From the NCBI GenBank assembly GCA_040954595.2, contig CM082591.2, forward strand, positions 11,594,001 to 11,658,000: a DNA stretch of 64,000 nucleotides. The letters run 5' to 3'. Within the stretch, counting starts at the first letter, position 1. Every line of letters starts with the position of its first letter. The notes under the pieces were generated by a model. It was not told the origin of the DNA. It saw only the letters and a list, made by a program, of their open reading frames with translations, and did not search any database. This document shows, piece after piece, positions 1-11,858 of this stretch. A program made the position numbers and the translations under genes. The DNA is from Balanoglossus misakiensis (taxonomy: Eukaryota > Hemichordata).

Positions 1-215
1 TTATGATGTATGCACAGCGTATAATGATGTATGCACATTGTATAATGATGTACGAGCAGCGTATAATGATGTACGAGCGTCGTATAATGATGTATGGGCA
101 GCATATAATGTTGTATGCACATTGTATACTAATGTATGAGCGTTGTATGATGATGTACGAGCAGCGTATAATGATGTATGAGCGTCGTATAATGATGTAT
201 GGGCAGCGTATAATG
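1..215. repeat. 21-bp minisatellite
   Basis: About ten head-to-tail copies of a 21-bp unit of the form GTATAATGATGTAYGNGCNNC fill the left edge and continue outside the window. Both strands are open through the array because 21 is divisible by 3, so the apparent Met/Tyr/Arg-rich and His/Thr/Ser-rich proteins are by-products of the repeat. No gene is supported here. Confidence 0.9.
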
Positions 216-417
216 GTAACAATGGACTTAAGACAGCTGTGGCTTTCCATAGATTCACACCAATGACTCATTGGTATCCTGGTGCAACAACTGCAAATCT
301 CCTTCAGTGAAAACAAATGAGTACTTTCATGACATAGACACACTAGGTACATGAACCAGTTGGGGTAAACATATATTACACAGAATCAACAAGACTTCAT
401 AGTAAGACTGCTTGTAG

Positions 418-535
418 CAATCTGATTAAAAGCAGATGTAGGGTATGGTGACATCTTTTGCTTGCGGGATGAGGCAACAGCATAAGAATACCGTACAGCA
501 TAAAGGTAACCTACATATGGTTTTAATCAGATTGT
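418..535. repeat. Small inverted-repeat element (AATCTGATTAAAA ends)
   Basis: CAATCTGATTAAAAGCAG at the left is mirrored by GTTTTAATCAGATTG at the right, about 115 bp apart. The same end sequence recurs near 19,325-19,690 and around 55,330, so this is probably a dispersed MITE. No clear target-site duplication was found. Confidence 0.5.
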
Positions 536-839
536 GATAATAGATAATTTTTTCCATCTGACAGATTGACTTACCCATGTTGCATCATCATTCTCTGTGT
601 TCCTTCACCACAGTTGATCAGATAACGGCAACTAGAACAACAAAATATATGAACCAAAATATAGGTGGCCACCGGCCACCCCCACTTCATAACTCTAACC
701 AAATAATGATAGTTCCAAATAAAGCCATCAACTCCAATTTTGAAATGTTTGTGATGTTCTCACGCTATATCCAATTTGCGATCATGATGGATGCAATGCG
801 GATAGCATTTTTCACAGAGAGAGCTCTTCCTCCTTGTTA

Positions 840-3430
840 GGGGCCCAAGCGCCCTCAGGCGCTTGGGCCCCTTCTGTTATTGCTGGACTTTTTCTTCTTT
901 CTTCTTGAGTCGTTTTTTTGCTCCCGTTTTTCTCAAAAACCCCTGGACCTGTTCTTATCAAATTTGGCATGGTGGTTGGGGCCCATGAGTACTGGTGCTC
1001 CTGCCCTTTGAATTTGTAATTAGTCACGTGACTTGGTGGCTATAATCGAGCGAAATTTTCAAATTGACCTGATTTGCACGTTAATGGGGGCATGTACATT
1101 CTTTTTCGCGACTTTTGTAGACCATGTGGCCAAAATCCCCTGTGCCAAATATCAAGGTCCTAGGCCACGTCGATTTTGAGAAGAAGATTTTTGTGATATT
1201 TTTCGCATTTTTGTGGGCTGAGGATGAACACTGGGGCATCAGACTTTGACCGTCATTACGTAATGTTGTGGAGGTCTCATTTAGGGTACTCACTTCTGAC
1301 GGGTTGCAGTAGTCCTTGGAAAATCAGCTGAAATACGTAAACAGACCAGTGATTATTTTCCACGGAATGAATTTTGGGACAACACATTATCATTAACGTT
1401 TAGGGGGGGTCACATACTTTTGCCACCGAACTTTTGCTTTTGAGTCCACAAAATTGCAGTTTCGCACCCTTTATTTTACAAAATTTTCTAATTGCAGTTT
1501 CGCACCCTTTATTTTACAAAATTTTCTACACCCACCCCCTTCTGTCTCCGCCACATTTCATTTTTTGCTGGTTTGTCTAGTGTACCACGGAAGACTTCTT
1601 GCCACCCCACCCCGATGCTTACTTTGAGTGGAGTCGCAAAATCAGAGGTCGCGGTAACATTTTTTTGAGTGCGTCTTTTTGACGCATTCATAAAAAAAAT
1701 GCGTCAAACTCCTTTCAGCCTGCGTCCTAGACATGTCTAGTTCAATATTCATTAAACAAAATTAGCTACATTTTGAGTACAAAAGGTTGGGCGCACTAGT
1801 GGTTGTTACATTTTGAGTACAAAGTTTGCGCGCACAAGTGATTATTTTGATCCCAGGGGGATAGTCAGCGGTATGCGGTATCACGCGTATGGTTTCCGTT
1901 GACCATTGTGCATATAGAGCGGCCGTTCCTATGCGTCAATATTGACGCACTGATTAAGATATCTGCGTCAAGTGAGGATTTTTTGCGTCAAATACGCATA
2001 CTTTTTGCGTAAACGCAACCTCTGAAAATTAAAATTTGTCCTCCCTAACATTGAGTTAATTTGCTTTTGAGTTCATTAAATTGCAACTTTGAGCACCGTA
2101 TTTTATAAAAAAAATCTTATGTGGGAGGGGGACACCCCCACCCATGGGGACACACCCACCCCCGTCACTTTTCTTGTTTTACCGATTCTAGCAACTATTG
2201 TATTGACTTGACATTTTAATTTGTTCATAGATTTCTTTATTGCAACGATATACTATTATATACTTCAATAATACTTTAAGAAATTTATAATTGAGGTGTG
2301 AGGAGCCTCATTCCCGTTTATGCAAACAGTGTACATAGGATCAGGACGGCGAATGTTTTGGGCGTGGGGGGGGGGGGTCATCATATTTTTGGGTCTGTCA
2401 AAGGGGGGGGGGTCATCATTTTTGGGTCCTGGGTGAAGGGGGGGTCGGCCTGATTTTGAGAACCGATGACACAAACTTGCCGCCCCCCCCCCCCCCCTGC
2501 CGTAAAAACTGAACGGTCCCTTATGTGACATTTCACCTACTTTTGCTTAGCTATAGTGAGCATCCACAGCAGAGGTCACCTGTTGCACCTGCCTAAGTCA
2601 TTGATTTTGTACATTTAATTGGACACTAACCAACAGGGCAATATGTGTGGTTTTTGTTCCACAGGGACGAATGTAAGTGTCAGTTGGTTTTTGCCCAAAA
2701 CTTAAGGTGATTTGGATGACCTCTGTCGTACAGTGCCATATCTCAGCACGTTGTACAGGTGCAGCTTTGGTATTTGGAGGGATGAAACTATCATGAAATG
2801 CCAAATACAGGGGGATACCTGCGACACCTGCTTGATTCATGTATTACGTGCATACCTGGTAGGCAAAGTGAAAGGGCTGCAAATGTAGGATTTGTTGCAC
2901 ATGACATAAACAGGAATGAACATTTTTTGTCAAATTTTTGGGTGACCCCAGGTGTCCATTGACCTGCTTTCCATATGTTAGCATGCACATCAATACTGTA
3001 TATAGCCAGGTGTTTGGAGGGGTAGGGTAGGACCCTCTGCATCATGAAATGCTAAATTCCTGGGGCCACCTGTAACTTACTTGCATAACTCATTACATGT
3101 ATTATGGCCATACCTAATTTGACAAACCCAAAGGGCGAGGATTTTCCGTTGTCTTGAATATGAACCAAATAGGAATCCAAATTTTTGGCCCAATTTTTGG
3201 GTACCCTCAACTGACCTTTGAAGTACTTACTGAAGTACTTACAACGTAGAAGTTCACTTTTGGTTGTTGTGTTTGTACTTGTAGGACATCCATTTCGGGT
3301 GGTTGCCTACTTCCCCATATCTCCACATCGAGCAAATACAGCCTACACATTTGAATGGTACAACCCTGAATGGAGTCTAATGGTTATTAACTCTATGCTT
3401 GGGCCCCTTCAATGCTGCTTGCAGATTTAA
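840..3430 (-). repeat. Long interspersed repeat, copy 1 (with hairpin end)
   Basis: Two blocks, about 840-1,395 and 2,540-3,430, match in reverse complement at about 24,836-25,360 and 22,560-23,290. The 840-872 end is a near-perfect hairpin (GGGGCCCAAGCGCC mirrored by GGCGCTTGGGCCCC). The 2,540-3,100 block is built of diverged ~240-bp units related to the satellite at 46,684-47,820 (same order of short words such as CCTCCAAA, GATATGG, AGGTCA, GCAGGTGTCACAGGT). Between the blocks is a G/C-homopolymer-rich stretch (2,330-2,510) without a match in copy 2. The open frame at 3,218-3,430 is repeated in copy 2 but resembles no protein I know. Class uncertain; the hairpin end suggests a Helitron/Helentron relative. 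Confidence 0.7.
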
Positions 3431-3490
3431 TTTGTAATCAGTGTTTCAGCTAGCGTGCGGCCTTGCGACATTTGACACAATAATTTGTGA

Positions 3491-4370
3491 ATAAATGTTG
3501 GGTACGCCTAATTCAAGATTCACGTTTCAAGTTTCAAGATTCACGTTTCAAGTTTCACGTTTCACGTTCCATAGCCCAAGATTCATATTCTGATTCAGAT
3601 TTGAGTCTTGTCACGTCCTTTCGCCGTATACATTGCATTCACTTGATTCAGAATATAGGAATTAGTCCTTTTGCTTTAGTTATCGGTTGTAAAATATACC
3701 GGGACCCTAAACCTATCAATTATATCAGAATTACGCTTAAAAGTATCTGTGAATACCGAGATTGCCGGCCATGGTGCGATCTCAGGCCTAGGGTCTCCGA
3801 CGACGACGTCCCACTAAATCCATATACCAGCCACTGCTGTGTGGGGGCGCTATTCACTGTGTCACATTTTGCTATATTCGGAGAAAGGAGTTGGCGAAAG
3901 ACCAAGTCGTGGGTTTTTTGGGGGGAGGGGGCAATTGTATTCTACATTCTGGTTGTGATAAATTTGAATAAATGAATAAACTTGAATATCAATAAATTTA
4001 AATAATCTAAAGGAATACATGACATACATGGATGAATTTGAATTGTTTATTTCAAAATTCTTTGTTAGAAAATAATAAATAGGGTGCATCTCTCTTTGAA
4101 AAAAGTTGTTGAAACTGAACTTGAAGAGATACCCGACAATGACGTCACGCGATAATCGAACAGAATATTTGGGGAACCTTGCTTGGGCGGGGATCGAGGA
4201 CAATAAACAATCGTACGCACCCCTGGTTACGGCAGCATAAACATATTAGACAAGACTCGAATCTGAATCAGAATATGAATCTTGGGCTGTGGAACATGAA
4301 ACGTGAAACTTGAAACGTGAATCTTGAAACTTGAAACGTGAATCTTGAATTAGGCTTACCCATAAATGTT
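3491..4370. mobile_element. Mutator-like foldback MITE (3,500-4,361), 9-bp TSD
   Basis: ATAAATGTT occurs exactly at 3,491-3,499 and 4,362-4,370. Between them the element begins GGGTACGCCTAATTC and ends with the complement of GGGTAAGCCTAATTC. The arms (about 110 bp) are made of tandem CAAGATTCACGTTT / CAAGTTT words and continue into a matching GATTCAGATT segment. A 9-bp duplication with long terminal repeats is the Mutator (MULE) hallmark. The internal 600 bp contains no recognisable protein. It sits inside the hAT-like element at 3,439-6,909 and is therefore younger. Confidence 0.85.
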
Positions 4371-4991
4371 GGACTGTCGCAACAAAATAATCTTTATGGG
4401 TCACTGTGACACATTCTTACTGAGTGAACAACAGTATGACAGATTGTCACCTCCCATACTTTTGCTTTGCGTCCGCCTTTTGCTTTCACTGTAACTTGCT
4501 ACTCCCTTTCAATTTTTGATAATTTAGTGAACACAACTCAACTGAGTGATTTCATACCTTCCACAGCTTGAATCACCCTAGAAGCAACACAGCCCTGCAC
4601 GCTGCCAAGAGCAATACACTGCCATTTCATTCAGTGAACAAGTTATCTTTAGACAGGCGTCCTATAAATAGCATCAATAGCCTAGTAACACAAGCGACAC
4701 ACTGAGCTTTAGGCGCATTGTAACAACTTAGCTAAACTTTACAAATGATAAAGCAACTTTTGTTTGAGGTCATGCCCACAGGGGGCTCTCCTTCCGCGAT
4801 TTTGTTTGTTTGTTTGTTTGTTGCTGTTGATGATTGGCATAATAAACAAATACATATTTCTTTATTAATAAATATGGTTTGTTGACATGTAAGGCTTTGG
4901 GTATATTCAACAGGTTAGGGTATTATCAACGGTTAGGGTTTGTGTAGCTCTGCGTACAGGTCTGTGTGTTCCCGGCGTTACACGGCCTCCA

Positions 4992-5423
4992 TCACAGCCC
5001 TGCAAGGCGCCATAGAAATAACTGGTGCTTCTGCGGTCCGAAATTCGATTTTATCGAAGCAAAATCCTTTCCCTGTCTACTTCTACCTCCTAACCGACTC
5101 CAAATATGATGCGTTTAACTTGTCCTAACGTCCGAACCGCTCGCGTTTGATTTATTTTGTGTGTTTACATGTTGAGATCGCCATATTAAATATAAGGCTT
5201 ACAGCGAGTTTATCTCCATGGGTAAACATAAAAGTTTTAGAAAGCGAGCGGTTCGGACGTTAGGACAAGTTAAATGCATCATATTTGGAGTCGGTTAGGA
5301 GGCAGAAGTAGACAGGGAAAGGATTTTGATTCGATAAAATCGAATTTCGGCCGAAAAAGCTGCGGTCCGGATCCGGACCGCAGAAGCACCAGTTTTATCT
5401 ATGGCGCCTTGCAGGGCTGTGGT
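4992..5423. mobile_element. Foldback element, ~160-bp arms
   Basis: CACAGCCCTGCAAGGCGCC at about 4,994 is mirrored by GGCGCCTTGCAGGGCTGTG ending at about 5,421. The arms (about 4,994-5,153 and 5,235-5,421) are largely complementary, with a short extra palindromic segment (TGCGGTCCGGATCCGGACC) in the right arm. The loop is about 80 bp. No target duplication could be assigned. Confidence 0.8.
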
Positions 5424-5425
5424 AA

Positions 5426-5684
5426 CAGCTGTGTACTTTTTATATACATTTTTGTCAGAGTAGGGTTATTATTATACACCTACTGCTGTAACCTATGGAG
5501 TTCCGTAATACAATAATTCGCGGTATCACCGTACAATAATTATTTAAATGAGGACGCGGAGTCCAATAACACCAGGGTTATTGGATGCATTGTGACTTTG
5601 ACCTCACAGGACTGGTGATCAATGTAAACAATGATGATATTAACCCTACTCTGACAAAAATTGATATAAAAAGTACACAGCCGT
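5426..5684. mobile_element. Small TIR element (CAGCTGTGTAC ends)
   Basis: Arms at 5,426-5,468 and 5,641-5,684 are complementary (GTGTACTTTTTATAT and TTTGTCAGAGTAGGGTT). Its inner part, 5,469-5,640, recurs inverted at 6,139-6,310, so a second, rearranged copy lies just to the right and the two can form a larger hairpin. Confidence 0.65.
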
Positions 5685-5995
5685 TATTAAACAAAATTAT
5701 TGGTGACCCAAGATGCGAAATAAGTCAAAATCCAGGCTGAAATTTCAGTCGAAGGAATCTGTGAAAGAACAGGCGAGCGCGTTCATTTCAAGTTCCAGAA
5801 CGAGCTCAGCGCAAGCAGCGTAGAACGTCACGCGCAAGACAGGCAGTTCGACACTAGCATCACCTGATGCGCGAGGTCAAGGCGCGTTCGATATGCAAAT
5901 TACATCATGGCGGTGTCTGAAAAATAGAAATTCCGATAGCGGCCTATTTATTCTTTATCGTTCATCAAGGACGTCCAGAAAAGGTGTATAATAAT

Positions 5996-6135
5996 AAGGT
6001 TATTCACAAAATACCGGGATTTATGTCCTCGTACATCATACGCTTCGGTATTGTCCTCGACGCTGCGCGTCTCAGACAATACCTGCGCTGCACGATGTAC
6101 TCGGACATAAATCCCGGTATTTTGTGAATAACCTT
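5996..6135. mobile_element. Palindromic MITE, AAGGTTATTCAC family, copy 1
   Basis: A nearly uninterrupted 140-bp palindrome: AAGGTTATTCACAAAATACC at the left end is answered by its complement at the right end, with the turn in a GC-rich core. It is inserted at TATAATAAT. Copies lie at 6,314-6,453 and, more diverged, at 37,909-38,038. Confidence 0.8.
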
Positions 6136-6313
6136 ATAATATCATCATTGTTTACATTGATCACCAGTCCTGTGAGGTCAAAGTCACAATGCGTCCACTA
6201 ACCCTGGTGTTATTGGACTCCGCGTCCTCATTTGAATAATTATTGTATGGTGATACCGCGAATTATTGTATTACGGAACTCCATAGGTTACAGCAGTAGG
6301 TGTATAATAATAT

Positions 6314-6453
6314 AAGGTTATTCACAAAATACCGGGATTTATGTCCAAGTACATCGTACAGCGCAGGTATTGTCCGAGACGCGCAGCGTCGAGGACAATA
6401 CCGAAGCGTACGATGTACGAGGACATAAATCCCGGTATTTCGTGAATAACCTT
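6314..6453. mobile_element. Palindromic MITE, AAGGTTATTCAC family, copy 2
   Basis: Same structure and terminal sequence as the copy at 5,996-6,135, again at an AT-rich TATAATAATAT site. The core is inverted relative to copy 1, as expected of a palindromic element. Confidence 0.8.
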
Positions 6454-6914
6454 ATAGTACGATATAAAAGACAACCCGCACTGAAAACTTGTGAACTAAT
6501 TGGCATGAGCAAGCAGACTGTTTCATCAAGAATGGCATAAACAGGGGGGGGATTCCACTCTGGCAAGGGGAGCACTCTAATATCTCTAGCTGGGCAGGTA
6601 AATCTTCAGAGTGTGTGTCGAATGGGCAGGTAAGCAAGCAAACAAAAATCTCAAGGCCTGACTGCATAACTAGACAGCAGACTGCAGACACCCAATTATA
6701 ATAATTTATATCGATGTTGAGGGGCCAAAGTGATGTCCAAAAGAAGCTATGATTATGTAAATTTCATGGAAATTAGCCCTGACTCTGATTTTTCCTAGGG
6801 AGTACCAGCTGTCCTGATATATTGTCCCTGGAAAATATGATTTGTCCCCCTTTTTAACCTGCTGCGGGTCAAAATGTCCCCATGCTTTCAAAAGCTGGCT
6901 GAAACACTGGTAAT

Positions 6915-8830
6915 GTGTGTGAATGTTGTTATAGATTAATATAATAAAACAAATCTGTGAAATAATTATCTTTGTTTACAAATATGTTCACCTTCGTCAG
7001 CGATCAACCAACCCACCAAGGCTACAATAATTGCAGACTACCCTAACCTGTCAACAAACAAACAATCATGACCATATTTGTAAACATACATATTTTTGTC
7101 ATACATTTTTATATTAATCAATCACAACACACTACAAACAAGGAGGAAGAGCTCTCTGTGTTTTACCCAAATCGTCGGAATCACACGTACATTGTACTGC
7201 AGCAGTCGCCTGATTCAACCCGTAAAGGTCACATGAGGTCATCAATTGTTGTCGGTTTTCTGGTTAATATTTCTCTGAAAACACACGTTTTTTCACGGAC
7301 TTAACGTTGATATTTTGGCAATTGGTGTGAGTAGTCATGAAAAGTAACGTTTGGAGCATCGCTCGACCCTCATTACTGAGTTGCGATAGGGCGAAATCGT
7401 CAACTGAAATTTATTACGGTCGATCGTCCATGGCTCCAGTCCAGGTAATATTCGACGTCTGTGTTTCTACCCAAACACTATAAGTCGTGAAAACTATCTG
7501 TGATGTCTAAAAACACACTACAAATTGTAATGTTTCAATACTCACTCTGCCAAATCTGTATATAGGAATAATGATGGTGGACAGTGTGGGGGGCCAGAAC
7601 CCACGACTTGCAGAAAACAGTTGCTCGCTCCTTGGCTTCGCATGTTTTCCGCTATTGTTTTAGAGAAACATGACACCGTTCTGGATGTGTAACGAACACT
7701 GGTCAAGTAACGTCTTAACATAGAAAAGGCGACATTGGAGTTGACGACAGAAAAATGTGCCATTAAATCAAACTGGCAGATTCGAGTTTCCAGCCTGCAT
7801 GTCACATGTGTTTACAACGATCGAAGACGTTGTATGGGTCAAAGGCAATGGGGTCCAAGGTCAGCAACAGCGCCCTCTTGGGGTATATTCTGCGAAGCTA
7901 CTGAAAGTTCCCGATCCTCAACACTGCATGCGCACTCGGCCACTGCATATCAATCATATTTATGGTAACTTGGAAAATTGGGAAGTTGAGTGATGATTTC
8001 TCGAAATACAAAATTAAGACAGCCTCCCTTAACCAAGTGAAACAAATGGCAAAAGCTAGAAGAGATATATTTTTGAGCTTGTATGAAACTTATCTTCTTA
8101 GGAGTGAGGTAGCGTCAGGTCGCGGCTTCTGATCCATCCAATGCGATTAGAGATGACATTGAAGGTATAGGTCTAACATGTATTATGATCTTATTCTATC
8201 AGCAAATCCTGTCATCTTAGACATGTAATACGGCTACGATGATAGGAGGAATGTGCATCACGTTATCTGGCTGTACGGTCCGTGGCCAATCGGCCAAGTG
8301 AAATCCTAATATTTCTGGAATATTGGACGAATTCGTTTTTTGTCGTGTTTTCATCTTTTGGTACATGTATTACAATAAATTCTGAAATTGAGTTTTTGTT
8401 CTCATTATTCAAAATTGGTGACGATTTACGAATTTGGATCTGTGGTCGTGATTTCAAATTTCAAAATTCGATTTTTGAAAATTCAGAAACCAAAATCGAA
8501 AAAACAGAAACGAACTACGTGAAATTTTAACTGAATGCTAGGGAGCCCCTCGATTAATTGTCACATTTGTTCATCTAAAGTGTAGTGAAGATCCTAAGAT
8601 CATGTCAATAAATTGCCACATTTCGGCATTTACAGTATGATTCCCAGCTCCGTTAGTAATTCATCAATGTCCACTTGCATGTCACCCTGTAATCCCATTG
8701 GTTTAAACTTTTTCAGGGAAATTGATGAAAAAACTTCTGCCGATTTTTTGGAGTTCCATATTCCTACACAGATATTACTAGTAAAACGGCTGCAGATTTC
8801 TCCTAAAAGTCGAGACGTCCTGGAATAATA
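6915..8830. other. No gene recognised
   Basis: Only short frames are present and none has protein-like composition or a plausible exon structure. A stretch of about 23 bp at 7,140-7,163 (ACAAGGAGGAAGAGCTCTCT and flank) is repeated in reverse at 813-838, beside the hairpin end of the long repeat. No rRNA or tRNA was seen. Confidence 0.5.
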
Positions 8831-9299
8831 TTGGCTTTTCAGAGACGCGGTCAAGAGGTCTCTCCAAGTCCGTTTCGTTCAACCATGGTTCAACCAATGA
8901 GAGCGCTGAAGTGGCGTTCGATTTAGGGGAAGCTAACTGATTCGTCAATGGCGTTCCACTGGAAGTATCACCATAGTTACCTACTTACTTCACAATTTCA
9001 TTTTTATAGATCGATCACCAAAAATTGAGATAATCCGAATTATTTTACACGTAATCATAATTTACGCGTACAAGTATCATTTGTTGTTCTGAACGTCTGT
9101 TCTACACGTATGCCACGTCACGTGACAAGGACGTTACGCGTACTGATCGAACGTGCACGCGATCCATGCACGCGATGGAACTTCTGTCTGGCATATTAGC
9201 CAATCACATGAAGCAACATCTTGCATGGTACTAGCCAATCAGAGCGCGAGCTCAAACGGATTTGGAGAGACGTCTTGCACCGCGTCTCTGAAAAGCCAA
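8831..9299. mobile_element. TIR element, ~45-bp ends
   Basis: TTGGCTTTTCAGAGACGCGG at 8,831 is mirrored by the complement ending at 9,299, and complementarity continues through GAGGTCTCTCCAAGTCCGTTT with a few mismatches. The interior lacks a coding frame, so it is non-autonomous. No target duplication was evident. Confidence 0.75.
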
Positions 9300-10149
9300 A
9301 GGTCATTGAGGGCGCCCTCTTGAGAGGCTAGGTTAAATCGACGCCATTTTGGAACTCGTTAACTGAGAAAACACGAGGTCATATGCCTTTCAACAAATAA
9401 TTTTCTCCTCTTAACCAGTACACGACCAGTTGTTTGCCAGAGAAGGTATAGTACAGCTAATGTCAAAGTTTTATCATGCCAAAGATTGTAGTGCATTATG
9501 AACACGAACATCAAGTTATGCAGCGTTCTAAAATGGTTTGAAGGTGATGCTGAATGGTTTCATGCCCTCATCATGGCTTTGCGTTCAGGAATTTTCACTC
9601 GAAAATGGCCTATCATAATCAATCAATTATCATTCAGTCAAACATAATTTATAATGCGCCAGAATCAAAGAAAAAATATCTCTTCAATGGCGCTTAATAG
9701 AAATGGTCCGCACTGTAAGCTAGTTTGAAAAGTTAGATTTTCGGTTTGTTTTTGAATGTGAACCTTCCAGACTTGGTGACGGATTCCTTTGACTAGACAA
9801 AGAACGTCGCCAAATCGGACTTGATAACACCGTATATTTTCATCTTGTAAGTTGCCCTTTCTGCCATAAAATTATGGTCTTGTAAATTTTAATTGGTACC
9901 CTATTTCGTGAGGATAATAAATTACGTTGTCCGAGTTGTCGGACAAGGTATTTGATTTTCACATGGACACGAAACAGCGAGGGTTGTGAATATTGGAGGC
10001 TGAAGCGACTCGATCCGAAAAAGGGTTAAGTGCCGAAACTCGCAACCATTTTAACCATGCAGGAAAAAAATTTCCAATGTACTCCAAAGTGTCTTGGAAA
10101 TTAATGAATCCACTTATGCTGTCATTAAATGCTGATGATCCGTCGTGTA
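9300..10149. other. No gene recognised
   Basis: A+T-rich sequence without a recognisable gene, RNA or repeat structure. The short frames present look random. Confidence 0.4.
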
Positions 10150-11118
10150 TCGTGGCCCCTACACGTCAATTTTAATTTATTATTTTGAAAGTTAAACTTT
10201 AATTTTTGATAGACAATATCTTTTCCCAAAAAGTAAACTTTAATTCTGGTGGCGGCAACTAATTTTGATGGATAAAACTTTTTGATTTTGACAGTAAAAC
10301 TTTAATTTTACTTAATTTTATTTTAGAGAACCAAATTTTATTTTCAGAAAGCAAATTTTATTTTTTCCAAGAATAATATTTTAATAAAGATTTATTTTGT
10401 CCAAAATAAACAATAACAACTTGAGATAAACTTATTCATACTAAGTTTTTAATTTTTAAAGAAAAAGTTTATTTTGTAAAATAACAAATTATTTTTCCCA
10501 GGTGAAAATGTTTATTTTACGGAGTTTTAATTTACATTTAAATAACCTTTAAACACTCGAGATAAAATTATCTGTACTCGGATTTGTCTGCCCGGGCCGT
10601 AGTAGATACAATTTGTAAACATTGCACTGTGGATAGATAGCCATCTCATCTGTTTTTTGGATTTATGTACTCCTGTAACGTCGTCATGTATGGGAATTGT
10701 GGGATAGCTTCATTTCCTCCGCGAAGAAAGAAGTATTTTGCTTTCTGAAAAAATATTTTGTCATGCATGTGAAAGAAATTCGCACGCCGAAACGTGAATT
10801 GCGCCCCCATAAAAAAAGTTTGTCAGTAGCAATAGAAAGAACGCGCCCATAAGTTGTGTTACTAGAAATCAGATTAAAATATATTTACATTGAAGTAAAT
10901 ATATTTACATCAGTAACTTTCAGTGAGGTGTCCATGCATCAGGTTAGTACTCTTATTGAACGGGCAGCTCCAAAATCATGCGATCTGGATATTCTCCCGA
11001 CAATCTATATCAAGAAATTCGCCTATGTTCTTGCACCGTTCATTACGCAGCTCTTTAATGCATCACACTATCATCTGGCGTCGTTCCCAGTCATTTTAAA
11101 TCTGCGATCATTCGGCCA

Positions 11119-11772
11119 TTGCTGAAAAACCCGGACCTTGATCCAAACAGTCTGAAGAACTACCGACCTGTGTCAAATCTGCCATTTCTATCGAAATTAC
11201 TTGAACGGGTTGTTGCCTCGCAATTGAACATTCACCTGGCTAATCATTCACTGTTTTTAACCAAGTTCCAAAGTGCGTATCGCGCTCACCACAGCACAGA
11301 GACTGCCCTTCTGCGTGTGCATAATGACATCATGCTCACTCTCAACGAAAAGAAAGATGTTCTCCTTGTCATGTTGGACTTGTCTGCTGCCTTCGATACG
11401 GTGGACCATGATATACTCCTTCACAGACTTCAATTCCGTTTTGGCATCACTGGTAAAGCTTTATCATGGTTCAGATCCTATCTCAGCAATCGTAATCAGC
11501 GTGTAAAGATCGGTTCATTTACATCATCCAGTTCAAATATGACATATGGCGGCCCCCAAGGTTCTGTTTTGGGACCGATTCTCTTCACACTGTATACAGC
11601 GCCTCTTGAAGACATCATTGTCAAGCATGACTTCAACTACATGTTGTATGCCGATGACTCGCAGATTTATGTTGTGTGCAAGAGACCTGATGAAGTTCAA
11701 GTTCCTCTTGAGATATGCGTACACGAAATTCGCAGGTGGATGAGATCCAATACATTGTATGTTGATTCTTAA
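11119..11772 (+). pseudogene. Reverse transcriptase fragment (fingers-palm)
   Basis: This 217-residue frame carries RT motifs in order: the NYRPVSNL block near residue 14, the first catalytic aspartate in MLDLSAAFDTVDH, the GGPQGSVLGP block and the YADD catalytic pair near residue 175. It continues upstream in another frame (10,905-11,095; words such as LAPFITQLFNAS) through a one-base shift, and ends at a second frameshift just after WMRSN. Intact catalytic residues but broken reading frame, hence pseudogene. The retrotransposon would have used it for target-primed reverse transcription. Confidence 0.9.
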
Positions 11773-11858
11773 TGACAATAAGACAGATGTGATTCAGTTT
11801 TCGTCATGTCTGAGATCAGATGCGGTGAAAATTTCCAGCCTTAGGATAGGCGAGTTTG

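Larger units (their letters stand above)
3434..6914. mobile_element. hAT-like DNA transposon with 5-bp TSD (3,439-6,909)
   Basis: The left end CAGTGTTTCAGCTAGC at 3,439 is mirrored by GCTGGCTGAAACACTG ending at 6,909. Flanking both is GTAAT (3,434-3,438 and 6,910-6,914), a 5-bp target duplication. A second family member at 26,716-27,831 has nearly the same ends and GTCAT duplications. Most of the 3.47-kb interior is younger insertions (Mutator-like foldback, 170-bp-arm foldback, palindromic MITEs). No transposase frame survives. CAGTG termini are typical of hAT; classical hATs duplicate 8 bp, but a 5-bp group (hAT5) has been described. Superfamily is inference; the ends and duplication are direct. 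Confidence 0.75.

Noticed and set aside
2265-2531. Pro/Gly-rich minus-strand frame
   Set aside because: Produced by G and C homopolymer runs; composition is not protein-like and the runs would be unstable in length.
3218-3430. 70-codon frame with a hydrophobic start, present twice (also at 22,576-22,788 minus)
   Set aside because: Both lie inside copies of the same long repeat; conservation reflects repeat identity, and substitutions fall in all codon positions. No start context or family match.
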